Assembly (NCBI GenBank): GCA_017557435.1
Contig: JAFYYR010000029.1
Location: forward strand, 186,001 to 250,000
DNA length: 64,000 nt
Source: Pseudobutyrivibrio sp.
GTDB taxonomy: Bacteria > Bacillota > Clostridia > Lachnospirales > Lachnospiraceae
Direction of reading: 5' to 3'
The translations under genes and the position numbers were made by a program. Below the pieces are notes generated by a model, which saw only the letters and a program-made list of their open reading frames with translations, was not told the DNA's origin and ran no database searches. Positions 18,233-26,052 of the stretch are shown here, in pieces; position 1 is the stretch's first letter; every line of letters begins with the position of its first letter.

Positions 18233-19046
18233 TACAAAATTACTTGCTGTGGACATGGATGGAACACTTTTTGACGATGACAAGAACATCTCAAAAGAAA
18301 ATTTACATGCTATTACTAAGATGCTAGATGCAGGCAATGTATTTGCCTTTAACACAGGCAGACCTAATAACGCACTTAAGAGAATTCTTTCAATATATGA
18401 TGAATTTAAGCGGGATAATGTATATATGCTGGGATATCAGGGAGTAGTTGGTACTGAGATGAACAGCGACAAGGTCCTGTTTGAAGATTGCATTGATAAT
18501 GACACTGCACTTGAGCTTGTTTCTGAAATTTTAAAGGCAGATCTTACATGTCTGGTGTTTGATAACGGATGTATTTATACTTTCAATGAGAACTACTTCA
18601 TCGAAAGTTATAAGCAGGTTTCTAGAGAGTCATTGTTTTATATCACTGACATTAATACTCTAAAGGGCAAGAGCATCACTAAAATTATGGCTATTGAATA
18701 TGATAAGCCAGAGCGACTTGAGCAGTTTAGAGTAGATCATGCCAGTCAATTCGATGATAGATATGACAATTTTTTCTCTCATTATGCCTTCCTTGAGTAT
18801 GTAAAAAAGGGCACAGGCAAGGGCAATGGCGTCAAGGAGCTTGCTAAGCAGCTTAATATTTCACTTTCTAATGTGGTTGCCTGTGGCGACGAGGAAAATG
18901 ATATTAGCATGGTTCAGATAGCAGGTGTTGGTGTTGCAATGGCCAACGCCAGAAAAGAACTTAAGGACGCAGCTGATTATGTCACAGTAAATGACAATAA
19001 TCACAGCGGAATAGCAGAGGTTATCAATAAATTTATATTGAATTAA
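18225..19046 (+). CDS. HAD-family hydrolase, Cof type
   Basis: 273 residues. It is a cytosolic haloacid-dehalogenase-superfamily phosphatase of the Cof/YidA type, generally acting on sugar phosphates or related metabolites. Motif I is LAVDMDGTLFDDD, motif II is FNTGRP, the motif III Lys lies in GKGNGVKEL and motif IV is ACGDEENDISM; the cap domain is inserted in the middle. The ATG at 18225 lies six bases after GAGG and overlaps the end of ppk1, so translation is probably coupled. The substrate cannot be predicted; the polyphosphate context is suggestive only. Confidence 0.9.
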   Translation: MNNTKLLAVDMDGTLFDDDKNISKENLHAITKMLDAGNVFAFNTGRPNNALKRILSIYDEFKRDNVYMLGYQGVVGTEMNSDKVLFEDCIDNDTALELVSEILKADLTCLVFDNGCIYTFNENYFIESYKQVSRESLFYITDINTLKGKSITKIMAIEYDKPERLEQFRVDHASQFDDRYDNFFSHYAFLEYVKKGTGKGNGVKELAKQLNISLSNVVACGDEENDISMVQIAGVGVAMANARKELKDAADYVTVNDNNHSGIAEVINKFILN

Positions 19047-19060
19047 TTTTGCAAAATATG

Positions 19061-19089
19061 TTGACGGTGACGGATTTATATGTTAAATT
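19061..19089 (+). promoter_or_regulatory. Promoter of the infC-rpmI-rplT operon
   Basis: TTGACG at 19061-19066 and TTAAAT/TAAATT at about 19083-19089 with a 16-17 base spacer. It lies just after the HAD gene and upstream of the structured infC leader. Confidence 0.65.
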
Positions 19090-19094
19090 ATCAC

Positions 19095-19246
19095 TGTTGT
19101 GAAAACAAAGTAGAGTATCCACTCTCACCTTAGCACGTATGAGTACTGTGACTTGGGTCTTATATTTCACACAAACCTTGTTTGTGATGATTTATGGTGG
19201 ATATTCTGTATCCACTATTTTTTTTATTTTTTTTGGAGGTAGTACC
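19095..19246 (+). promoter_or_regulatory. infC leader with antiterminator/terminator switch (L20-leader-like)
   Basis: GTGGATA (19197-19203) can pair with TATCCAC at 19209-19215, giving a hairpin with loop TTCTG followed by a long T-rich run: an intrinsic terminator before infC. The same GTGGATA can instead pair with TATCCAC at 19116-19122, which would prevent the terminator. A third stem, CACAAAC/GTTTGTG (19170-19186), stacks between them, and AGAGT/ACTCT (19112-19125) can sequester the upstream copy. This is the expected layout of infC leaders controlled by ribosomal protein L20 in Bacillus-type bacteria. L20 binding itself is inferred. Confidence 0.8.
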
Positions 19247-19756
19247 ATTAGCGATTTAATGATTAATGAGCAGATTCGCGATAAAGAAGTTCGTGTTATT
19301 GGCTCAGATGGGGAACAGCTTGGCATCATGTCAGCGCGCGAGGCGCAGAAACTTGCAGACGACGAGGGCTTAGATCTCGTCAAGATTTCACCAAAGGCTA
19401 ATCCACCTGTGTGCAAAATTGTTGATTACGGTAAGTTCCGTTATGAGCAAGCACGCAAGGAGAAGGAAGCTAAGAAAAAGCAGCACGTTGTTGAAGTTAA
19501 AGAGATTCGTATGTCTCCAAACATCGATGCTAATGATATGAACACAAAGGTTAACGCAGCTAAGAAGTTCATCTCTAAGGGCGACAAAGTTAAGGTAACA
19601 CTTCGTTTCCGTGGCCGTGAGATGGCTCACATGCAGTCCTCTAAGCATATTCTTGATGATTTTGCAGAGGCACTTGCAGAAGTTGCAGTAGTGGAAAAGG
19701 CACCTAAGATTGAAGGACGTAGTATGTCATTGGTGCTTACAGAAAAGAAATCTTAA
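19247..19756 (+). CDS. infC: Translation initiation factor IF-3, ATT start
   Basis: 169 residues. IF-3 binds the 30S subunit, blocks premature 50S joining and checks start-codon choice. INEQIRDKEVRVI opens the N-terminal domain, KEIRMSPNID lies in the linker/C-terminal domain, and KVTLRFRGREMAH is the ribosome-binding signature. The ribosome site GGAGG (19235-19239) is seven bases before ATT at 19247 but 19 bases before the first good ATG (19259), so ATT is the likely start, as known for infC elsewhere. A rare start codon allows IF-3 to repress its own translation. A longer frame opens upstream at 19139 but runs through the leader terminator. Confidence 0.93.
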   Translation: MSDLMINEQIRDKEVRVIGSDGEQLGIMSAREAQKLADDEGLDLVKISPKANPPVCKIVDYGKFRYEQARKEKEAKKKQHVVEVKEIRMSPNIDANDMNTKVNAAKKFISKGDKVKVTLRFRGREMAHMQSSKHILDDFAEALAEVAVVEKAPKIEGRSMSLVLTEKKS

Positions 19757-19774
19757 ATTCAGGAGGAAATTATC

Positions 19775-19972
19775 ATGCCAAAGATGAAGACAAGAAGAGC
19801 AGCTGCAAAGCGCTTTAAGGTAACAGGAACAGGAAAGCTTAAGAGAAATAAGGCATACAAGAGCCATATCTTAACCAAGAAGACTACAAAGAGAAAGAGA
19901 AATCTTCGTCAGTCTGCAATCGTTGATTCAACAAATGTAAAGAACATGAAGAAAGTACTTCCATATCTTTAA
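19775..19972 (+). CDS. rpmI: 50S ribosomal protein L35
   Basis: 65 residues, very basic, the usual length for bL35. Diagnostic stretches are [20 protein letters not shown] and a C-terminal Lys/Arg-rich part with [12 protein letters not shown]. It has an AGGAGG ribosome site and lies in the canonical infC-rpmI-rplT order, so it falls under the same leader control. Confidence 0.97.
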   Translation: MPKMKTRRAAAKRFKVTGTGKLKRNKAYKSHILTKKTTKRKRNLRQSAIVDSTNVKNMKKVLPYL

Positions 19973-20013
19973 GATTGGTTGTTAATTATTAGTTTGGTTA
20001 GGAGGAATTTAAA

Positions 20014-20373
20014 ATGGCAAGAGTTAAAGGCGGATTAAACGCTAAGAAAAGACACAATAGAACATTAAAGTTAGCAAAGGGTTACAGAGGCGCTAGAAGC
20101 AAGCAGTATCGTGTTGCAAAGCAGTCAGTTATGCGTGCCCTTACATCATCATATGCTGGTAGAAAGCAGAAGAAGAGACAGTTCAGACAGCTTTGGATCG
20201 CTCGTATCAATGCTGCAGCTCGTATCAATGGACTTTCATACTCTAAGTTCATGTATGGTCTCAAGCTCGCTGGTGTTGAGATGAACAGAAAGATGCTCGC
20301 TGAGCTCGCTGTTAACGATGCTGAAGGTTTTGCAAAGCTTGTTGACGTTGCAAAGTCTAAGGTAGCAGCTTAA
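20014..20373 (+). CDS. rplT: 50S ribosomal protein L20
   Basis: 119 residues. bL20 is an early 23S rRNA-binding assembly protein and, in Bacillus-type bacteria, the feedback regulator of this operon through the infC leader. Signatures are [30 protein letters not shown] and [17 protein letters not shown]. It is the last gene of the operon and is followed by a strong terminator. Confidence 0.97.
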   Translation: MARVKGGLNAKKRHNRTLKLAKGYRGARSKQYRVAKQSVMRALTSSYAGRKQKKRQFRQLWIARINAAARINGLSYSKFMYGLKLAGVEMNRKMLAELAVNDAEGFAKLVDVAKSKVAA

Positions 20374-20391
20374 TTTATTTAAGAATTTAAG

Positions 20392-20419
20392 GAGTCTTGG
20401 TTTGCCAAGGCTCTTTTTT
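20392..20419 (+). terminator. Intrinsic terminator after rplT
   Basis: GAGTCTTGG, loop TTTG and CCAAGGCTC form a 9-bp stem followed by six T. It ends the ribosomal operon. Confidence 0.9.
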
Positions 20420-20628
20420 CTTGCTTTTTTATCAGGTTAGAGAAAAATAAATTCCTGTCTTAAATACGACACATAGATGCAATAAATATGCAATAGAAAG
20501 GTAATATAAAGTCAATATTTAATTTATTAAATGTGAAAATTCTGTGAACAGTGAGATTTCTCAAATAAGAAATGATATAATCCTTTTCGTTGCTTAATAC
20601 ACGGTTACTAGAATTGGGGCATTTACTT
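20420..20628 (+). other. AT-rich intergenic region before the glycan cluster
   Basis: No gene is seen in this stretch. It contains a TATAAT at 20576-20581 without a convincing -35 box, and an inverted repeat ATTTCT/AGAAAT (20556-20573) immediately upstream of it that could be a repressor site. It is probably the promoter region of the accessory cluster that follows. Confidence 0.4.
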
Positions 20629-20907
20629 ATGAGACTAGAATTTAGAGTTCCTGTTATTTTAATTAAAGAAAATGAATTTTTTGTAGGGAGAGTGTCTTCT
20701 TTTGATGCCTCTCTTAGAGATTGTAGTGCGGTTAATTATAGCTTGTTTTTTCAAAAAGCTATTAGCCGCACTTTCTTTTTTTATAAGTATAAGCTTATAT
20801 GTCTAGCGGATTTTTCTAAAATTCGTTTTCCGCCCCAGTTATGGAACCATCTAAAAGAATTAGCTAATAATATATATTTTACTGGCGAAATCCGGCAACT
20901 TTATTAA
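20629..20907 (+). CDS. Hypothetical 92-residue protein
   Basis: Starts MRLEFRVPVILIKENEFFVG; an in-frame TTG at 20590 would add 13 residues. It is rich in Phe, Leu and Tyr, with no signal peptide, clear membrane helix or motif I recognise. The upstream GGGG is a poor ribosome site. It precedes the glycosyltransferase-GH3 gene by 47 bases and lies downstream of a possible -10 box, so it may be the first gene of that unit. Coding status is uncertain; the main support is an open frame of this length in AT-rich DNA. Confidence 0.35.
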   Translation: MRLEFRVPVILIKENEFFVGRVSSFDASLRDCSAVNYSLFFQKAISRTFFFYKYKLICLADFSKIRFPPQLWNHLKELANNIYFTGEIRQLY

Positions 20908-20954
20908 GGGAAATGTATATGAAAAATTATTAGTACAACTGAAAGGGAGAGTTA

Positions 20955-23096
20955 ATGAGTAAATTTATTATTTCGGTGATTACACCATTTCATAATGTTG
21001 ATTTTACGATGTTTAATTGCTGCGTACATAGCATGTTGAAGCAGACCATCGGTTTTGAAAATATTGAATGGATTATTGCATTACATAACTGCGATAAGGA
21101 GCATGTAGATTATGCGAAGGAAAAATTATCCAAATATGAAAACGTTATTTTAAAGGAGGTTAACAACGACAGTAGAACACCTTCTAGTCCAAGAAACGTA
21201 GGACTTGATCTTGCAACTTCAGAGTATGTAGCTTTTCTTGATGGAGATGATAAGTTTAGAGAAGATGCCTTGGAGAAAATTATTTATTACTTCAAGAAGA
21301 GCAATTCACAGATACTTGTATTTCGAAGAGAGTTTGAGCTGGAACATCCAGATATGTTAGCTCTTTCTGAGACTGTTACCTGGGATACAACTAGGGAGAT
21401 GATTATCGTGGATATGAAAGATTCAGTTGATAATCGAAATTATAATAGCTTCCCATTTTTCGTTACAAATAGAGCATTTAAAAGAGACTTTTTAAATGAA
21501 AACCATATTAGATTTGATGAGGATATTGATAATGCCGAGGATTGTTATTTCAATCTACAGACAATTCACTTAGCAGATAGTATGTGTTTCTTACCTCAGC
21601 TGATTGGATATACATATTACATTAATTCCAAATCGATCCTAAGTACAGATAAGTCTGATGAAGACATACTTCATATGCTTCGTAATTCCCAGAGAATCAT
21701 TGAAGATGCATTGGATTACGGCTTATATGTTAACAATATTATTCTGGCTCTTGGTTTTGTTATGAGCAGATATCTGGCAGAGCCTAACGTAAAGATGGAG
21801 ACCAGAATGATTGTAAAGGAAACATTTGAGCCATATCTTAAAATGACTACACTTATACCTGCAGGTAGATTTATGGATCCATTTAGAAGCATGATGAACA
21901 TACTTCCATTTGAAATTTTACTTAACACAAAGAGATTTGAAAATCAAAGTTCAATTCAAAATGGCTTTGATGTGTTAGCTGGGATTTTAAAGGAAAATGA
22001 AAATACTCATTTTGGTAGCCGCTATCATTTTGAGGATATTTTATCTATCAGAGGTTTCCAGTCTCAGGTGCCTATCGAAAGCCTTGAAACTTATCAGCCA
22101 ATGGTTGATGCGGAAAAGAGTATTGGCGATATCAACATTTACGCAAGTAAAAAGCCGAGTTGGTATACAAAGCTGATAAATGGAATGTATATGCCTGTTT
22201 CTGAAAAGCAAGCTATAAGTTATGCTGATGCATTTCAAAATGTATTGAAGGGTAACAATATTTTGGTTTTCTCTGAGGCTGACAATCCTATTGTTCGTTT
22301 TAATAATGGAGTACTTGGCAGCACAATTTCGGGTATTACACTAGATGGTTATTACAGAAAATATAGATATACACTTTCTGAGCTTACCAGAAAATTTGTA
22401 ATTCCTCGCGAGATTTACTATCAGATTGATGAAAATGCCGATGACAATCCGGAATTCGAAATGGCAAGAAAATATTTATTTATCCTTATGAGTGTAAAAA
22501 ATAAGGACGTAGATCAAATTGTGCTATTTGGTGCTACGGATTTTAAGAATTTTCAGGATGACATATATAAATTCTTGCCAGAATTGATTGAGGATATTGA
22601 GACCGGTAAATTACACAAGGATTATGGATTTAACGATGCAGTCAAACAGTATTTGGCCCTGCATTTAAAGCGAAATCCTAAAAGAGCAAATGAACTTAGG
22701 GAAATTTATAACACTAAGAAAAATGTAACTCTTACTGATATATGGAAAAAACTAACAGACATTACTCTTATTGATGACCAGCCTACTTCAAACAGTATTG
22801 ATGAATGTTCTGGAATAAAAATTAATAAAGCAATGGTTATGAGCGAGGAAGGCATTATTGGTACCGCTTCAGAAGAGAATGGAAGTTATGTTTTAAACAG
22901 AGACAACAAATTTTACGAGTTCATACATTATAAGGATAATGACTCCCATATTATTTTATCTGATGAATTAAAACCTGGTGATGTTGTACGTCCGGTAATA
23001 ACAAGTGATGCTGGCTTATACAGAGTACCACTTCGTTTTAAGATTAAAATCAGTGATATCGATGATGGAAATATTATTTTTAAGGATTGCGTATAG
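20955..23096 (+). CDS. Family 2 glycosyltransferase fused to a degenerate GH3-like adenylase domain
   Basis: 713 residues, no signal peptide. Residues 1-320 are a GT-A glycosyltransferase: ISVITPFHNV start, then SSPRNVGLDLATSEYVAFLDGDD with the metal-binding acidic motif. From about residue 338 the sequence follows GH3 acyl-acid amido synthetases in order: ILKENENTHFGSRYHFEDI, FQSQVPIESLETY, YLFILMSVKNKDVDQIV, ELIEDIETGKL, IWKKLTDIT, VMSEEGIIGTA, NKFYEFI and GLYR. The ATP motifs are eroded: the Ser/Thr/Gly-rich loop reads SWYTKLINGMYMPVSE (about 401-416), and the YRxGD-type motif after GLYR lacks Gly-Asp. The family's small C-terminal domain is absent. The GH3 part may bind an acyl or amino-acid ligand without adenylating it. 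It heads a run with acyltransferase and exporter genes. The GH3 assignment is from pattern recognition. Confidence 0.78.
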   Translation: MSKFIISVITPFHNVDFTMFNCCVHSMLKQTIGFENIEWIIALHNCDKEHVDYAKEKLSKYENVILKEVNNDSRTPSSPRNVGLDLATSEYVAFLDGDDKFREDALEKIIYYFKKSNSQILVFRREFELEHPDMLALSETVTWDTTREMIIVDMKDSVDNRNYNSFPFFVTNRAFKRDFLNENHIRFDEDIDNAEDCYFNLQTIHLADSMCFLPQLIGYTYYINSKSILSTDKSDEDILHMLRNSQRIIEDALDYGLYVNNIILALGFVMSRYLAEPNVKMETRMIVKETFEPYLKMTTLIPAGRFMDPFRSMMNILPFEILLNTKRFENQSSIQNGFDVLAGILKENENTHFGSRYHFEDILSIRGFQSQVPIESLETYQPMVDAEKSIGDINIYASKKPSWYTKLINGMYMPVSEKQAISYADAFQNVLKGNNILVFSEADNPIVRFNNGVLGSTISGITLDGYYRKYRYTLSELTRKFVIPREIYYQIDENADDNPEFEMARKYLFILMSVKNKDVDQIVLFGATDFKNFQDDIYKFLPELIEDIETGKLHKDYGFNDAVKQYLALHLKRNPKRANELREIYNTKKNVTLTDIWKKLTDITLIDDQPTSNSIDECSGIKINKAMVMSEEGIIGTASEENGSYVLNRDNKFYEFIHYKDNDSHIILSDELKPGDVVRPVITSDAGLYRVPLRFKIKISDIDDGNIIFKDCV

Positions 23097-23116
23097 AGAG
23101 AAAGAAGGAGAAAGAG

Positions 23117-24307
23117 ATGGCAGTTAGAAAAAGATTTGATGCATTACAGACTTTGCGATTTATTTGTTTTTTGATTGTATTTGGTGAACACAGTGGTTTC
23201 TTTAGATTATTAGGCGTGCCTATTTTCTTTGAAATATCCATTATGAGTGTTTTCTTAATGATGTCAGGATTTTTAATGTATTACACATACTCAGAAAGAG
23301 AATTATCATTAAACCCTGTTAAAAATGTTAAATTTTCTTATGGAAGACTTAAAAAGCTTTATCCACTTCATGTGGAAACAGCTTTAATCCAGCTTTTATT
23401 CGTGATAGTTTTCTTTTTTGATTATTTTAAAACTAATCCAGAGGGATTTGGCTATTTTTCATTTAGAGTTGGTATTAATTTGGCTTTATTACAGGCTTGG
23501 TTCCCTAACTTAGAGCAATTTACTTTCTTCTTGAATGGTCCTTCTTGGTTCCTTTCAGTTATGGTTTTTGCTTACTTTATGTTCCCATATGTTGTAAAGC
23601 TTCTTAAGAAGCTTAAGACAGTCAGAAATGGCTTGATTGCTGCAGCCTTATTATTTGCAGTTTCTTTTATAGTAACTGTTGCTATAGGCTCAAAGGTTGG
23701 ATATTTGGATAGCGAATTCTTTATTTGGTTTACAATGAATTCTCCAATAATGAGAACAACTGATTTTATTCTTGGATGTATTATTGGATTTATCTATGTG
23801 GAAAGAAGAAAAACTAATGATGTAGATGCTAAGGCTTATTCAAAAGGATTATGGACTTTCTATGAAATAATGTCCTTCCTCTTATTACAGGTGTTTAGCG
23901 TATTTATTGTAGCTGGTGTTTATTTGATTGGTGGCAATATCGGCATTGCACTTGCATATTGTACAGTAGGCTTGCCATGTTTGATTGGATTGCCTATCTT
24001 ACTTGTTTGTATATACGGTAGAGGTTACATGTCAAAGCTATTCGCCTGGAAGCCACTTGTATATCTTGGTGACATCTCAATGTATACTTACCTGATTCAT
24101 TATATTTATACACAGCTTTGGGCATATCTTCAGGATTATGTATTTGGAATTGATAAATCTGATTCTCGAAATTTCTATATGGTGCCTGTTGAATTTGTAC
24201 TTACTATTATTACTGCAATTCTATATGACAAGTTTAGAAAGAAGAGAGCTGCAGCTGCAAAAGCCCGCATTGCAAGTCCAGTTACAGGTCAAGTTGAAGG
24301 GGCTTAA
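23117..24307 (+). CDS. Acyltransferase family 3 membrane protein
   Basis: 396 residues with about ten hydrophobic helices, as in OafA/YrhL/WecH-type O-acyltransferases. These transfer acetyl or other acyl groups onto sugars of surface glycans across or at the membrane. The N-terminal helix has the family pattern LQTLRFICFLIVFGEH, with the conserved Arg and His. The ATG at 23117 has AAGGAG six bases upstream and is preferred over an in-frame start at 23087 overlapping the previous gene. It ends two bases before the first ABC gene, so it is co-transcribed with the exporter. The acyl donor and acceptor are unknown. Confidence 0.88.
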   Translation: MAVRKRFDALQTLRFICFLIVFGEHSGFFRLLGVPIFFEISIMSVFLMMSGFLMYYTYSERELSLNPVKNVKFSYGRLKKLYPLHVETALIQLLFVIVFFFDYFKTNPEGFGYFSFRVGINLALLQAWFPNLEQFTFFLNGPSWFLSVMVFAYFMFPYVVKLLKKLKTVRNGLIAAALLFAVSFIVTVAIGSKVGYLDSEFFIWFTMNSPIMRTTDFILGCIIGFIYVERRKTNDVDAKAYSKGLWTFYEIMSFLLLQVFSVFIVAGVYLIGGNIGIALAYCTVGLPCLIGLPILLVCIYGRGYMSKLFAWKPLVYLGDISMYTYLIHYIYTQLWAYLQDYVFGIDKSDSRNFYMVPVEFVLTIITAILYDKFRKKRAAAAKARIASPVTGQVEGA

Positions 24308-24309
24308 TA

Positions 24310-26049
24310 ATGAAATTACTAGGAAGTTTTTTGCTTAAGCAAAAAAGGGGATTATTGTTGCTAGTATTTTGTTCAATTGTGGTAGTTGGGCTATCCATGC
24401 TAAATACAAGTTATATAGCTAAAGTGACTGATGATACCTACAGCGTCACAACAGGTGTCATCGGTAAGGATGCCTATTTAAGTAGTCTTACTGATGTAAC
24501 CATTATCATGGTTATTATTATGGTTGCCATGGCAATTTCCAATATTGCAAGTGGTTACTTGGCAGGTAAAATTACCATCTCAATTGCTGAAGAAATTCGC
24601 AATAAAATTTATGATAAGGCTTTGACATTTTCCCTAAAGGAAATGAATGATATTTCTATTCCTTCCATGATAACTAGAAGCACTGGCGATGTTATTTCTA
24701 TTCAAGGAGCCCTGTATTTAACATTGACCACAGCACTTTCAGTTCCATTTTTGATCATTGGTGGAGTGCTTGGTGTGCTTTCGCTGGGAAAAATACTTCT
24801 TGCTTTACTTATATTAGGCGTTGTTCTTGTAATCGGCTTATTTATAGCTCTTGTGATTAAACTAGGTCCCCTATATGGTTCATTTATGAGCCTTATTGAT
24901 GGACTAAGCAAAGTCACAAGAGAAGGTTTGTCAGGAATACAGATTCTTAGAGCTTTAAATCGAGAAAAATGGAACAGCAGTCGTATTTGCAAGACCAGTG
25001 AAGAAATAAAAGATATTTCATTATCTGTAGATATTTCCCAGGCCATAATGCAGCCTTCCATGTATCTTGTGATAAATATCATAGATATTTTGGCAATTTG
25101 GGTTTGTGGTTATTTTTCTGGAAAGGGCCTATTTGAAATAGGAGATATTGTAGCATTTATTAATTATCTCTTTATGACTTTGTCTGGAATAATTATGGGT
25201 GCAATGGTTGGGATTCAGTTGCCAAGCGCAATGATTTGTATGAAAAGAATTAATGAGGTTCTTGAAAAGGAAGTCTCTATTAAGGATGGAAAGGGAGAAG
25301 ATGTTTCTAATTTATCTAATTACGATGTTCGCTTTGATAATGTAAGTTTTAGATATGGTGAGGACTCAGGGATGGTTGTAAGAAATGTTTCTTTTACAGC
25401 TAAGCAGGGAGAACTTACTGTTATTACAGGAAATACAGGCTGTGGAAAGACTACGCTTATGCAGCTTATTCCAAGACTTTATGATGCAACAGAAGGAGTC
25501 ATAACTATCGGTGGCGTAGATGTGAAAGATATGAAATTATCAGACCTTAGGTCACTTATAGGTTATGTTCCACAGCGAGTCTTTCTCCATACTGGGGATG
25601 TTCGCTTTAATATTTCATATAGAGACAAGAACTACAGCGATGAAACTGTTTTAAAATCAGCAGAATTATCTCAGTCATTACTTTTTATTCATGAAAAGGA
25701 AAAGAAATTTAAAGAATGGATTTCTCAGGGAGGAAGCAATTTTTCTGGAGGTCAAAAGCAGCGATTGACTATAGCTAGAGCTTTGTCTGGGTCTCCTAAA
25801 ATATTGATTTTAGATGACAGTGCATCAGCCCTTGATTTGGAGACAGGATTAAAACTAAGAGATAGTCTTTTAAGCATTTTAGATGATATTGCAATTATAT
25901 TTATCACTCAGCGATTATCCATTATTAAAAATGCTGACAAGGTGATTTTAATGAAAGACGGAGAGATTTGCGAAGAGGGGTCATTTAAGGGACTATCGGA
26001 GAATAGTGATACCTTCCGCGAAATAGTGCAATCTCAAATGGGGGCTTAA
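24310..26049 (+). CDS. ABC exporter subunit with degenerate ATP site
   Basis: 579 residues: six membrane helices (1-310) fused to a nucleotide-binding domain, the half-transporter layout. Walker A is GNTGCGKTT (about 374), the Q loop is YVPQRVF, the signature is FSGGQKQRL (about 478) and Walker B is ILILDDSAS (about 498). Two catalytic positions are changed: Asp replaces the Glu after Walker B, and the switch His is Gln (ITQRLS, about 533). Its signature motif is intact. This is the non-catalytic partner pattern of heterodimeric exporters such as TM287/288 or TmrAB. It pairs with the next gene three bases downstream and probably moves a lipid-linked or acylated product outward. Confidence 0.92.
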   Translation: MKLLGSFLLKQKRGLLLLVFCSIVVVGLSMLNTSYIAKVTDDTYSVTTGVIGKDAYLSSLTDVTIIMVIIMVAMAISNIASGYLAGKITISIAEEIRNKIYDKALTFSLKEMNDISIPSMITRSTGDVISIQGALYLTLTTALSVPFLIIGGVLGVLSLGKILLALLILGVVLVIGLFIALVIKLGPLYGSFMSLIDGLSKVTREGLSGIQILRALNREKWNSSRICKTSEEIKDISLSVDISQAIMQPSMYLVINIIDILAIWVCGYFSGKGLFEIGDIVAFINYLFMTLSGIIMGAMVGIQLPSAMICMKRINEVLEKEVSIKDGKGEDVSNLSNYDVRFDNVSFRYGEDSGMVVRNVSFTAKQGELTVITGNTGCGKTTLMQLIPRLYDATEGVITIGGVDVKDMKLSDLRSLIGYVPQRVFLHTGDVRFNISYRDKNYSDETVLKSAELSQSLLFIHEKEKKFKEWISQGGSNFSGGQKQRLTIARALSGSPKILILDDSASALDLETGLKLRDSLLSILDDIAIIFITQRLSIIKNADKVILMKDGEICEEGSFKGLSENSDTFREIVQSQMGA

Positions 26050-26052
26050 GTT

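Noticed and set aside
19139-19246. N-terminal extension of IF-3 from ATG 19139
   Set aside because: It translates the leader, including the terminator and its T run, and matches no IF-3 sequence; the ribosome site fits ATT 19247.
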